From assembly GCA_022393335.1 (NCBI GenBank), contig JAJEKB010020906.1, forward strand, positions 1,302,801-1,366,800: a stretch of DNA of 64,000 nt, in the 5' to 3' direction. The notes beneath the pieces are model-generated. The model was not told where the DNA came from, ran no database searches, and saw nothing but the letters and a program-made list of their open reading frames with translations. Position numbers and translations under genes: made by a program. Origin of the DNA: Macrotrachela quadricornifera (Eukaryota > Rotifera > Eurotatoria > Philodinida > Philodinidae). Below are positions 11,910-22,550 of this stretch, in pieces; position 1 is the first letter of the stretch, and each line of letters opens with the position of its first letter.

Positions 11910-13456
11910 CTACTGTTTTTCAATGAACTCACCGATAGAATTGCTCGCCTGGCCAGTATCGAAACTGGCAATTAGCTGATATTTGTTTTTGATCGCGAGT
12001 AATTCTTGGTGCCATTTCATACTTGTGTCATAGTCTTGTTTCTGTGATGCGAGCTCCCCAAGATCTTCATATAAACCGCTCCGCAAGGGGTCATCTGACG
12101 AAAGTTGTTTCAATAAACGCTTGAAGTATTTTTCGGCTAAATTGAGTTCACCCATTTTCCATAACACCTTTCCGAACGTCCGAAGATTGGTCTCTTTGTT
12201 TTCGATTTGCTCTTTCATATACATGAGAACATGTTTAGAATGAAGTTCATCGTCATTGCACAAGGTCATTTGAATGATCCACATTTGATCATTATTGAGA
12301 TAGATATTGTTTAGACGAAAAATGGAACCAAGCATGAACAGTACTTCGAATTCATCAGCAAAATTACTACATGTACTAATATCAGCAAATGGTTTTGTAG
12401 ACATCATCTGGGGATCGGCATCGATCTCGAATAATACTCGTTCCAAATCTGTCAGTTGAGCCGTATCACCCATATAGAAAAGAGCTATCGAAAGTTCTTT
12501 ACTAGTCGAAAGAAATGAATTCACCGAAATGAACTGACCAATACATAGTTTGAGATCATTCAGCTCATCATTCGACATCAACTGACTTCGATAAACTCGT
12601 AGACATCGCTTTGCTTGACGATACTGCAACTGACGATGAATATCGAAGATATAGGTACGTAATAAAAATATCATATGAATATTTTGTGTGCGTAGAGCCA
12701 TGTTAAGAGTTCTATAGAAGAACGATTCTCGAGTGTACCACCATAAGGCGTCGTTAGATGAATAATTCTGCTCAAATTCAATAAGATGGTTGAGTTCAGT
12801 GTAATTGCCTTCATATTCATTTTTGAATCGATTGATAAGTTCATTTTTATCTGTTTCATTATATTTTAGTCGAAGAAGACAATCGATGAGGACTTGGAAG
12901 AAAACAAATTTACCATTTACTTCTGCTGTTGATTTGCCTGTACTACTCTTTGAGTTTATAATATTGATCGACAATGGTTCTTCTATTTTCTTTTGAATTT
13001 TATGGTCCTTTTCGATCTGAAAAATGAGTTCCTCAAGTTCGACAACAACAGCCTTCACCTGCAAAGATGATAAAATAGAATTGAAACTTTATATCACAAT
13101 GTTACCTTTGAAAACTTGCAAGCCCATTGTTCATTTTCTTTCTTATCCATACAATAAACATAGACCGATGTAACTTGTCGAAGTCTATGTATGGAAGGAA
13201 CTATTTCTCGTCCCAATTCACTACTAACAATGAGCAGTAGTCTATCTTTTTTTGATCTTTGCTCAATATACCGTTGACATTGTTGTATATCTTGAAACTT
13301 TTTGAGATGATTGATAATAGTACGCAATTTTGGTTCTGTATCTCTAATCTCCTTGACGTTTACATTCGCATCGAGCCAAATAAGACAGAAGATTTCGAGA
13401 TAGTTATCGTTGGTGTTTGTGTGAACATCATCATTCGGTAGAAAAACTGTGGCCAT
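11910..13456 (-). CDS. ADP-ribosyltransferase with receiver/TIR-like N-domain, short TPR tail (two exons)
   Basis: This tandem paralogue of the gene at 8824 has two exons, 13456-13106 and 13058-11910. They are joined across a 47-bp phase-0 intron (13059-13105) that has GTAAC at its 5' end and TTTGCAG at its 3' end. The product is about 499 residues. It keeps the same N-terminal domain (FCLIWLDAN, LLLIVSSELG, SVYVYC) and a complete ART signature: VYRS with Arg274, FLSTS 301-303 and DEFEVLF with Glu353/Glu355. After the ART domain only one or two TPR-like helices pairs remain, so it is about 170 residues shorter than its neighbour. The neighbour lacks the intron at the matching position. A regulatory or substrate-specific difference is plausible but not shown. 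Confidence 0.85.
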
Positions 13457-14315
13457 TTTAATTGAGACAATGAAATAGTAAAAATTTTGAGTATCTTCTA
13501 TTGAACCCAATTATTAAGCATAATGTGTCTTCGTCAGCTAGAGAAGCATAACACATTTTCACTTTTGTTCTTCTATTTATTACTATTTTTACAATGCTTT
13601 CTTCAATGGGAATGAGAACTGAGAGAAGCGAGGAGGAGTGTGTTCTCATTTGGTAAAGAAAATGGCTTAATTTTTGCGTTTTTTCGATACGATCATAGAA
13701 ATAAGAAGCTGAGCTTTAACATCGACAAAAGTTACTTATACCTGTTTTGCTGAATCACCTATCAATATTCTAAAGCAGAAGATATAATGTCTAACTAAGT
13801 TACTTCTACTATATGTATAGATTTGACGGAAAGAAAAAATAGTAAAGGTACTATTAATGTAGCCTCAGCGCACACTATTCATATGTAAATGCCTGACATG
13901 CGACATACTTGCAGCTGCAGAATATTTACATGACGTTGATGAAAGCGTATACTAAAGCAGCATTAATAGTTCTGTCGATATTTTTCTTTCCATGAAATTT
14001 ACACTATATAGTTTTACGTTGTCAGTTTTTTCGGTCGAATCCATGATATCAATGTATTTTCGTTCGTAAAAGTCAGTGGCGAGCCAGAGTCTGTTCTTTT
14101 GGTGTGATAATAAATTACGAAATGTATCAGAGTGAAAAAAATGTAGTTCTAAATCTTTCTTGTATATTTCATCGCTCGTATTCCGAAGCAGACAAAATTT
14201 TTGAAAAACATTTTTAAACGCGCAGATATTGACAAAAATCCAAGAAAGTTTATGTGTTTGATTCACAATCAGGCTTCCTAACTCAGCGAAAAACATTCGC
14301 CTACCGTTCTTTTTG
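13457..14315. other. Intergenic; only an unconvincing minus-strand open frame
   Basis: This is the upstream flank of the second ART-TPR gene. A 122-codon minus-strand open frame (13952-14320) has no recognisable motif, is Lys/Phe/Asn-rich and runs into a MITE, so it is not called as a gene. Nothing else was recognised. Confidence 0.45.
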
Positions 14316-14510
14316 CGCATATAGACGCCTTTTCAGCCGAAATATGTGTATAAATGTAGAAGAACACGATAAAATTGGTAGTTTTTCTGTTTTGTTTGGA
14401 TCTTGATAACGATTTCAATCGCAGTTCTCACTTATGAGAAAAATGACCATATTTTTGTCGTATTCTTCTACGCGCACCCAGGTGTGTGGCTGAAAAGTCG
14501 TCTATACGCA
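14316..14510. mobile_element. Short MITE with ~55-bp inverted ends
   Basis: The left end reads GCATATAGACGCCTTTTCAG and the right end is its near complement (CTGAAAAGTCGTCTATACGC). The match continues inward through GTAGAAGAA.ACGA and AAAATTGGT-like blocks on both sides. It is about 195 bp long with no coding capacity, the typical form of a miniature inverted-repeat transposable element. No target-site duplication was established. Confidence 0.7.
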
Positions 14511-15224
14511 GAGAAGGAGCGGATATTGAATATTTTTCGTTGACAATTAGGAACACCGATTGTGACTTAAACACGTCCCCTTTTCTTGGATTATTTTTTG
14601 AATATTTGCAGTATGAGTGCGCTAAATATTGATACAGTAAATAAATCCTAATAAATTCTGTAGAAAAATAAATCTAAAAAAAAATAAGTTTCAGCAGCCT
14701 TTCTCATACTGAGCAATTTCTACTGTTTTTACAGCATTCACACATATTTCCGAAGAAAATAATGAGTGCAAGTTTTAAAGTGAGGTTTTCAAGCTACCCC
14801 ATCTCCGCCATTACAGACCTTCCTCAGCAACCGAATTTAAAGGTCAAGGATCATGAAGTACAACTCCATAGCAATCAGAGGTATAGGCCGGCCATTTAGG
14901 CGCCATTTGCATAGAACCATTTCTGAACAGGAGCTCTTCAGCTCTATTAGAAAGCCAGTCATTAATTAATTATAAAAATAAATAATAATTTATTAGTTAA
15001 GCATTGATTAGTATTCTTTTCATGATTAATTAATTAATAAAGCAGTCATACCTAATTAGTAAATAGACCAATATTGTCGTCTTCTGGCTGTTTTTTTTTT
15101 CTGACAAAGGGCTCTTTATTCTATCGTAGATATAATATTTCTACGCCGACGATGACAATTTTTCCATGAAAAATTTTCGACAAACATTGGCTAAACCTAC
15201 TAATTAATTATTGTACCACTTATC
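14511..15224. other. Intergenic, AT-rich; (TTAATTAA)-rich stretch
   Basis: No gene was seen. Around 14960-15060 the sequence is dominated by TTAATTAAT-type runs. The 14800-14940 part is less AT-rich and may be the edge of a further repeat, but no partner was found in the window. Confidence 0.4.
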
Positions 15225-15442
15225 TTTTCGACGAGCTAGCGATCAGTCGCATTTCTTTCGTCTATATAGTTAAAATTATCGTTATTTTCGTATCTTCGTA
15301 TCTTTCGAAATCTCGATTTCGAAGTTTTTCATTTATATTTTCACCTGAAAACCTCAGGAATTAATTAATTTATTAATCAATCAACCAATTAATTAGTAAG
15401 TATCAATTTTTATCAATAAAAAAGTTTTTGGTTTTTGGTGAA

Positions 15443-16897
15443 ATGCCACCAAAAAATGGAGGTGGTGGTGGTGCAAGGAAGCGCAACCAAAGCCTCGATA
15501 CACAACCACGTCAATCAATTATGACTAATGGTGCTGTCCGTGGTGGCAAGAACCCATTAGCTGCATTATCTGGCCAAACAAAATTCACCATAGCCCCCCT
15601 CATTCTAGAGGGAGCCAAATTAAACAAGGTCCAGCTTAATGATATGCTGAAACAACATCTTAATGACGTCAAAATTACTGACATACAACTTAATCGGGCA
15701 GGAACATTCACCATCTATGCCAGTAATGTCAACTCGTTCAATCGTTTACTCAATGATCTTACGGCTATTCTAACAACTAATGGTCAACAATCAGTTAAAG
15801 TATATGTGCCCAGATCCATCCAACGAGTCCAAGACACAGAAAAGATCGTTTCCGTAAAGAGAGTAGATCTTGAATTAAGTGAAGATCGAATTGTTGATGC
15901 ATTGAAGAATGTTGGTCTTAATGTCATCGATGTAACTCGATTAAAAAGTAAAGATGGAAATAGCCCAACACGAACCATCAAAGTCTCGTGTGATGATGTA
16001 AGTAATCGAGACACATTTATACACACAGGTTTACAGGTGGAGTCAATGCACTTTGTTGCTGAAGCTGCATCCCAAAACACCAAACCTATTCAATGCTTCA
16101 TCTGTCTTCAGTTCAACCATGTAGCTAAGTACTGTAAGACCAAATTACAAGTATGTCCTCGATGTGGTGACAATCATCGCATTGAATCGTGTACTGCTGC
16201 AAATGATGCCATTAAATGTTGTAATTGTAAAGGCAACCATTTGGCCACGTCAAATGATTGTCCAAATTATAAAGAACAACATAAACGAATGCTGAATTTA
16301 GTAAATCAATATTCGTCAACACCAAAAACAACAACAGCAGTACCAGCTTTATACGATGCCAATGAATTTCCTTCATTACCATCAATGAACCAACGTCAAC
16401 ATACCCATCTACAAAATGATATTTTAGATGAATTAATTAATGTTCTCACCACAAAAATGGAAAAAATAATCAAAGAAACAACAAAACGATTATTTAAGTC
16501 ACTGCAGCAAAAGATCAACAAAATAGAAAAAACCATCTTTTCAGTCGAAAACTTAGTTAATGACGATTCATCTGACTCAGCTACTGATAGCGATGAAGAC
16601 GTTCAAATGATAATCGACAACAATAACAAAAAACAACAACATGCAGCTACTACCAAAAAACCACTTAAAAAAATCAATAAACCAACTACCACATCTTCGG
16701 ATATAACATCCAAAACACCAACTACTTTAAATACTTCAACAACACAACCAACTGTCACAACTAATGACGCTGTACCAAAACCACCACGAAAACAAAAAGC
16801 TACAACCAAAACAGCCAAAAGAAATCGTTCACTTGACAGCTCACTAGAAACATCAATGGACAATAAAGATCTAAAGGCAAGCAATAATGCAGATTAG
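15443..16897 (+). CDS. LINE ORF1, Gag-like RNA-binding protein with three zinc knuckles (copy A)
   Basis: The 484-residue open frame starts at the ATG at 15443. It begins with a Gly-rich basic head (PPKNGGGGGARKR). A jockey-type Gag region (YVPRSIQRVQDTEK and HTGLQVESMHF blocks) occupies the middle, and three CCHC-type knuckles follow at about residues 215-280 (CFICLQFNHVAKYC, CPRCGDNHRIESC, CCNCKGNHLATSNDC). The tail is Thr/Lys-rich with a coiled-coil-like stretch. Such proteins coat LINE RNA to form the transposition particle. Its frame overlaps the ORF2 start by 11 nt. It is about 75% alike by eye to copy B ORF1. It is intact, though its element lacks ORF2. Confidence 0.85.
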   Translation: MPPKNGGGGGARKRNQSLDTQPRQSIMTNGAVRGGKNPLAALSGQTKFTIAPLILEGAKLNKVQLNDMLKQHLNDVKITDIQLNRAGTFTIYASNVNSFNRLLNDLTAILTTNGQQSVKVYVPRSIQRVQDTEKIVSVKRVDLELSEDRIVDALKNVGLNVIDVTRLKSKDGNSPTRTIKVSCDDVSNRDTFIHTGLQVESMHFVAEAASQNTKPIQCFICLQFNHVAKYCKTKLQVCPRCGDNHRIESCTAANDAIKCCNCKGNHLATSNDCPNYKEQHKRMLNLVNQYSSTPKTTTAVPALYDANEFPSLPSMNQRQHTHLQNDILDELINVLTTKMEKIIKETTKRLFKSLQQKINKIEKTIFSVENLVNDDSSDSATDSDEDVQMIIDNNNKKQQHAATTKKPLKKINKPTTTSSDITSKTPTTLNTSTTQPTVTTNDAVPKPPRKQKATTKTAKRNRSLDSSLETSMDNKDLKASNNAD

Positions 16898-17087
16898 TGT
16901 TTGTCATATCAATATCAATTCTATAATAAAACACAAAGATGAACTCCTTGCTAGATTTTCCAATTACGATGTCATCTCTGTAAATGAAACGAACCTGAAA
17001 AGAGATATCCCATTTTCTCTTAAAGGTTACAACATTTTCGACATTATATTAAAGACACATTTGCAAGAAATACTGCAACAAAATTAA
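16887..17087 (+). pseudogene. LINE ORF2 start, truncated by internal deletion (copy A)
   Basis: The first ~50 codons (CHININSIIKHKDELLARF, then VISVNETNL) match the N-terminus of the endonuclease domain in copy B ORF2. Similarity ends after the GYNI motif near 17030, and the frame stops at 17087 in unrelated sequence. The catalytic residues of the EEP endonuclease and the whole reverse transcriptase are missing, so no functional product is expected. Confidence 0.8.
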
Positions 17088-17539
17088 AATTATAAAATTA
17101 TGAATTTATAAAAAATCCACCTATTTATTTATATATAATAGTAACCTCGTGTATGTAGACTAGTGTTGGGTCTACCGAATTCATACAAAAAAAGTCATAT
17201 CGGAATCACATACTCCGAGTTTGTTGCATATACAGCGAGAAATGTGTAAATGTATTTGCTTATTAAATTTTTGTCATTCTGCTATTTCTTTTACTTTTCC
17301 TCCAACTTCATATCAAATATGAAGTTTTTTTTTTTTTGGACGCAAAGCTTTTTTATTGATGTTAAATATGGCAATAGATACAGAAAAGTAAAACAAAGAG
17401 AAGCAACGGAAATTATTGCCATTAAAAGCTGGAAATGAGAGAGACACATGACGACAGTCTTTTGTCCCGGTTTTGGTTTCGTGATGTTGTACATGGTTAA
17501 GGTGGATCGTGGTGTTGTGGTTGATTTTGCTGTTTGTGC

Positions 17540-17965
17540 ATCTTAGAAACACAGTATACTGAAGAGGCTTCACTGCATATTGTGTATGTAGTGAAGTGAG
17601 CAGAAAAAGTAAGAGATACATAGTTTGATTTGAATAATGTAATAGATTGCCTGCACTTCATATTGCATATGTAGTGAGGATAGAAGAACAAACAATTTCA
17701 TATATATAGAAGAAGTTATAATGTTATAGATTGACTTCGTTTCATATTGTGTATGAAGTGAAGACAGAAGTAAAAGAAATACATTAATTGTTTTACATGA
17801 ATAACGAGAAAGATTTGCTTCATTTCATATTGAATATGGAATGGAGCTACAGAGAATATAATGTGTGAATAGATTAGATACATAATATAAATGAATGACG
17901 TAACTTCATATTGAATATAAAGTTAGGACGAAAGAAATAGCTGAATACGTTTACACTGACGAGCA
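17540..17965 (-). repeat. Tandem ~75-85 bp repeats in the 3' UTR of LINE copy B
   Basis: About five degenerate units, each built around a small palindrome (TTCATATTGAATATGAAG-like), recur every ~75-85 bp. The same repeat in the other orientation lies in copy A 3' UTR at 17240-17324 and 22570-22875. The array therefore belongs to the LINE family's 3' UTR rather than to local DNA. Confidence 0.75.
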
Positions 17966-18130
17966 GTAGTGTTGATCAGTGTTGTATTGAATATGATGTT
18001 GGTTGACATAATTGCTGGTCCATAGTAGACGAATCATATATATAATTTTTTGTACAGATTCTATTGACCCAACAATAGTCTTCTTTCACGATGTTGCTAT
18101 TATATAGATAATGGTAGGTGGTGCTTGTTT

Positions 18131-20824
18131 TTAAATTTTTTCTAGTATATCCTGTAAATGATTCTTCAGCGTATTGTCGTTGTTAACCATCGCTGCTTGA
18201 ATTGCCTTTTCCATTAATGATGTTGCATAATCTTTAATTTTAGGCACATTACTGATGTTGTGAATGTAGTCTACTGATGTATATATGGGTAGACCGAGTG
18301 CAGCTCGAAATGCTTTGTTTTGCATGATCTGCAATCGATTCCATATTTTTTGATCAGCAGTCAGTAATACAGGATAACCATATATAATTACTGTGCGGAC
18401 AATTGATTTGAAGATGTTTATCATCGTCTTCATATTGGGTTCGTATGCTGTTCTCGACAAATATCTAAGAAGACTGATCCAAGGACCAATCTTACTTTCG
18501 ATATGGTCGAGATGTCTTCGCCATTTTAGTTGTTTATCCATAATTACGCCCAAGTATCTTGTATGATCCAGTGGTTTAATGATTGTGTTGCTAACTGTTA
18601 TCTCCACTGGATGCTTGTACTTCTTCCTTGGCTGTAAGCTGAAATGTACCAGCTCTGTTTTTGTTGGTTGCAGTTGGAGCTTCCATGACTGGCACCAACT
18701 TTCAAATGCATCTATGGATTGTTGCAGTCTGGAAGATAGAGTGGTCATGGAACTTCCAGATGTCTATAGAGCAGTATCGTCGGCGAATAACCCATGTTCA
18801 GTATGGGTCGGTAGTCCATTCATCGAATCTGCCGTGTAGATGATGTATAATAGTGGTGACAACGGAGATCCTTGTGGCGTTCCGCTCATTAAGTTGAATG
18901 GACGTGATAATACACCTTCAAGTTCAATTGCAGCCATTCTTTTGTTAAGAAATGAGATCATATATTGAATAATGTATCGAGGAAGCCGTAGATCATTAAG
19001 TTTATAAATTAGACCATCATGCCATACCGAGTCAAAAGCCGCTTTAATATCGAAAAGTACGAATGCCGAGTGGAGCCTTCGACGATCACGCCTAAGGTGA
19101 CCATCGGCATATCGTTCTAATCTTACAATATTGTAGGTTGTGCTTTTGCCTGGTCTGAAGCCTGCCTGATGTTGTGGTAAGATATTTCGTCGATTAAGTT
19201 CAATCATTAGACGTTGCTTGATTATTTTCTCCAGTAGTTTGCCGAGGCAACTAAGGAGACTAATCGGCCGATAACTTGACGGATGTTGCTTGTCTTTTTT
19301 CGGCTTTAATAGGAGAATAATGTTTGCCTGTTTCCACCGTTCTGGAATATAACCCTTCTTCAGAATCAGATTGTACAGATTGGTTAGATGCTGGACAAGT
19401 AATTCTGAATAGTTCTTAAGACACCTGTTGTGAATATTGTCTGGACCAGTGGAGCTGTTTCGAAGCTGCTTAAGATGGGATTTAACTTCTTTAGCAGTGA
19501 TTGGCTTCCATCTGATTTTGTTCGAATTGGCTATGTATCCATTTTTAAAGATGCTTGCTTGACGAGTTACTTGATCATGAAATGGCAATGTATCAGTAGA
19601 TTGAAAGTAGACTTCATTTTGGAAATAGTCTGCAAATAGGTCTGCCTTCTCTCTATCTGATGTTGCTATGATGTTGTTGTATTTCATGACGTTTGCATAG
19701 GTTTGCTTGATTCGTTTGTTGTAGAACTTGCGCACCGTTCGCCAAACAGCATCTGAATACATTTTCTTCTGACATAATGAAGACATTAACTCGTTAAAGT
19801 TGTGTCTTCTATCATTTCTAAGTGAGTTTGTCAATAAGATCTTGGAGTTATAATAGTGATGTTTGTCCATATGATCTCCAGTCTTCTTCCATCTTCTATA
19901 TGCTTGATGTTTTAATTTTATTAAGTTTTTCGATGCCTCACTTGGTGAATATGATGTATTCTTTTGTTTAACTGGTGGAATGGCTTCTTTCGTTGCTATC
20001 AATATGGAGTTGGTAATAAACGACGTATATTCTTCTATATCTAATGATGAATCTAATTGACGATTACTGTCCCATAATATCAGTTGTTGGTCTAATTTAC
20101 TTCTAAATAATGGCCATTTTGCTGCTTTAAACTTGAATGGTAATCTTGGAGACGATGGTCTTGGTTCCGCTCCATCCGAGATGTCGAAGGTTAATGGTTT
20201 GTGTCCGCATGATGTACCGATTGACGGGTGTGTTTCAGTATTTGATATGAACGATAAAAGTGGCTGACTGCCTAAGATCCAGTCAAGCTTGACTTCATAA
20301 TCGTTTTTCTCAAATGTTGGAATATCATCATCGACACCTTCAATAAAACCTTCTTTAAACAATTCTTGCAGCTGTCTTCCTCTTACATTTGACCTTACTG
20401 ATCCCATTTGATGTAATGTTGCATTAAGGTCGCCTGCGATAATGCAGTTGTTGTTGATGTTATACAGCTCGTGAAAAACATTAAGATCAATTTTTGCTGT
20501 TGGTGGAACATAAATGGAGGATATCAGTATTGATTTGAAATTTTTCGTTTCAATCTCCACTGCTATAACTTCATTCTTGTGTGTTGTTGTCTTGTTCAGC
20601 ATTTCTCGACATTTAATATGATGTTTCACTGCTAATAATACTCCACCACCGGACTTTCCTACTCGATCATTTCTGTAAATGTTATAACCCAATAGAGAGA
20701 ACGTGCGCTCCTTCTTCAGGTTAGTTTCATTCACAGAGATGACGTCGTATTTGGAGAATCTGGCTAAGAGTTCGTCTTTATGTTTAATGATGGTGTTAAT
20801 ATTAATGTGACATAATGTGATCAT
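18131..20824 (-). pseudogene. LINE ORF2: endonuclease plus reverse transcriptase, single amber codon (copy B)
   Basis: It is about 897 codons long in one frame. Residues 1-220 form an EEP/APE-type endonuclease (NINT..., SVNETNL, SIYVPP, IAGDLNA, GTSCGHKPLTFD). Residues about 455-720 form the reverse transcriptase (YRPISLLSCLGK, AGFRPGKST, FDIKAAFDSVWH, GTPQGSPLSPLLY, FADD at 680-683). An in-frame TAG at 18764-18766 falls three codons after the FADD catalytic motif, and the thumb/C-terminal part then continues in the same frame to 18131. The enzyme would nick target DNA and copy LINE RNA into it. With the amber codon, only a protein cut within the catalytic palm is expected. Confidence 0.88.
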
Positions 20825-22277
20825 CGTTGTTATTTGACTTTAAATCTTTGTTGTCTACTGTCGATGATTCTAATGAGCTGTTGTGAGAACGTGTTCTCTT
20901 TGCTGGCTTCGTTGTGGCTTTTTGTTTTCGTGGTGGTTTCATAACAATGTCACTTTCGATTGTTGTTGTTTTAGCTGATGTGTTGTTAGATGCTATGGTT
21001 GATGTGGTTGCAATATCACTTGGTGTATTTGATGTGTTCATGTTTTGAAGATTAGTTTTGCTTTGCTCTAATTTTTGCTTTTGCATTTTCTTTATATGCT
21101 TCGCAACTTGACTTTCTTCTTCAGATGAATCAGAGTCAAGTGTTTCATAATCATCTTTAACAATCTTGTCTTTAGTTAAGATTGATTTTTCTAATTTGAT
21201 GATTCTCTGTTGAAGTGATTTGAATAGCCGCGTTGCAGTTTCTTCAATAATCTTTTCCATTTTACTTGTTAAAGCATTAACTAATTCTTCAATCATATCA
21301 TTTTGTAAACTTGGTAATGATGGAAATTCATTTAGATTGTTTAATGCTGGTACCGTTGACGTTAACTTGCTTGTTGACGCATATTGATTGACCAGATTAG
21401 ACAATCGCTTCTCTTGTTCCTGGTATTTTGGACAAGTATTTGCTGTAGCTAAGTGTGCACCATTACAATTTGTACATTTTAGTAAGTCAGCAGCAGCAGT
21501 ACAGTGTTCAACTCGATGGTTACCACCGCATCGAGCGCATAACTGCTCCTTCGACTTACAGTACTTTGCAACATGATTGTACTTGAGGCATAAGTAGCAT
21601 TGGACCGGTTTGGTGTTCTGTGATGCTGGTTCTGCTGTGAAATGCATAGAATCCACTTGTAGACCAGTATGTATAAATGTATTACGATTTTGTGGGTCGT
21701 AAAATGTTATTTTAACTGTTGTGATCGGCTTATTTTGTTCTCTATTAGGAAGTCGGACAACATCAATAGTATTAAGTCCCACATCCTTTAATGCTTCAGT
21801 TATTCGACTTTCTGGAATTTCTAAGTCGACTCTTTTAACAAAAGCGACTTTTTCAGTATCTTGTACTCTCTGAATAGAACGAGGTACATATATCTTAGTT
21901 GATGCCTGACCATTTGTTGCAAGAATTGGTGTTAACTCATTTAATATACGATTAAATGAACTCACATCACTTGCGTATAATGTAAAACTGCCTGATCTAC
22001 TAAGTTGGATATTAGCAATTTTGATGTCCTTGAGGTGTTCCTTGATCAGGTCGTTCAGTTGCATTTTGTTCAATTTTACACCTTCAACTATCAGAGGAGC
22101 AATTGAGAGTTTTGATTGGTTGGTCTTGCCAGCCAATGTATTAATGCCAGCTGTAGTGTAATTTGCCAATTGTGTTGTTGTTGGCCTTTGTGTCTGCGTT
22201 GCCGGCCTTTGTGCTTTGTCATTCGGAAAACTAGTCCGTTTGGCTGCACCACCCCCACCTCCTTTCTTTGGAGGCAT
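20802..22277 (-). CDS. LINE ORF1, Gag-like protein with zinc knuckles (copy B)
   Basis: The 491-residue frame starts at the ATG at 22277 (PPKKGGGGGAAKR). Its organisation is the same as copy A ORF1: Gag region with YVPRSIQRVQDTEK, three knuckles (CYLCLKYNHVAKYC, CARCGGNHRVEHC, CTNCNGAHLATANTC), a coiled-coil-prone segment and a Lys/Thr/Ser-rich basic tail. Its last codons overlap the ORF2 start by 23 nt, which suggests ORF2 is made by termination-reinitiation or a similar coupling. It is intact, so it could still supply an RNA-binding protein for other copies. Confidence 0.87.
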   Translation of the reverse strand: MPPKKGGGGGAAKRTSFPNDKAQRPATQTQRPTTTQLANYTTAGINTLAGKTNQSKLSIAPLIVEGVKLNKMQLNDLIKEHLKDIKIANIQLSRSGSFTLYASDVSSFNRILNELTPILATNGQASTKIYVPRSIQRVQDTEKVAFVKRVDLEIPESRITEALKDVGLNTIDVVRLPNREQNKPITTVKITFYDPQNRNTFIHTGLQVDSMHFTAEPASQNTKPVQCYLCLKYNHVAKYCKSKEQLCARCGGNHRVEHCTAAADLLKCTNCNGAHLATANTCPKYQEQEKRLSNLVNQYASTSKLTSTVPALNNLNEFPSLPSLQNDMIEELVNALTSKMEKIIEETATRLFKSLQQRIIKLEKSILTKDKIVKDDYETLDSDSSEEESQVAKHIKKMQKQKLEQSKTNLQNMNTSNTPSDIATTSTIASNNTSAKTTTIESDIVMKPPRKQKATTKPAKRTRSHNSSLESSTVDNKDLKSNNNDDHIMSH

Positions 22278-22550
22278 TATCACACCGAAAACAAGGTAAT
22301 TGAAGAATAAATTGGTAATAAAATTGTTTTATTAATTAGTAAATAGATAAATAAATAAATAATTCAAGGTTAATTGAATAACCTACCAAAAAGACCAATT
22401 ATTATTTAATTACAATAGTATATTAAGAATAATGTCAAATTAACCAGGTGAAATAATTTGCAATTAAATTACAAAAAATAAAATAATATTCGAAGATAGA
22501 AAATTTTACTCCAAAAGACGAAAAGACGCGTCCGATCGCTAGCTCGTCAA

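Larger units (their letters stand above)
15225..17324 (+). mobile_element. Jockey-like LINE copy A, 5' part (ORF1 intact, ORF2 deleted)
   Basis: The element starts near GACGAGCTAGCGATC (15230), a block also found at the 5' end of the inverted copy B (22550). It holds a full ORF1 (15443-16897) and only about 50 codons of ORF2 (16887-17036), and then jumps into 3'-UTR sequence. Copy A is interrupted at 17324/17325 by copy B and resumes at about 22551, ending in a poly(A) tail near 23179. An internal deletion therefore removed nearly all of the endonuclease and reverse transcriptase before or after the nested insertion. Confidence 0.8.
17325..22550 (-). mobile_element. Jockey-like LINE copy B, almost complete, nested in copy A
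   Basis: This is a minus-strand element of about 5.2 kb. Its 5' end lies at 22550 (GACGAGCTAGCGATC block). ORF1 is 22277-20802 and ORF2 is 20824-18131. A ~0.8-kb 3' UTR with a tandem array ends in a poly(A) tail, seen as the T-run at 17325-17337, preceded on the minus strand by AATAAA-like CAATAAAAAAGC. Flanking sequences on both sides are copy A 3'-UTR repeats, and a short imperfect duplication (AATATGAAG / AATACGAAG) may be the target-site duplication. One nonsense codon in ORF2 is the only obvious lesion, so the insertion looks fairly young. Confidence 0.88.

Noticed and set aside
13952..14320. 122-codon minus-strand open frame
   Set aside because: No motif; ends inside a MITE; composition like noncoding AT-rich DNA.
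15511..16884. Antisense open frames across LINE ORF1
   Set aside because: Shadow frames of the Gag-like gene with no motif of their own.
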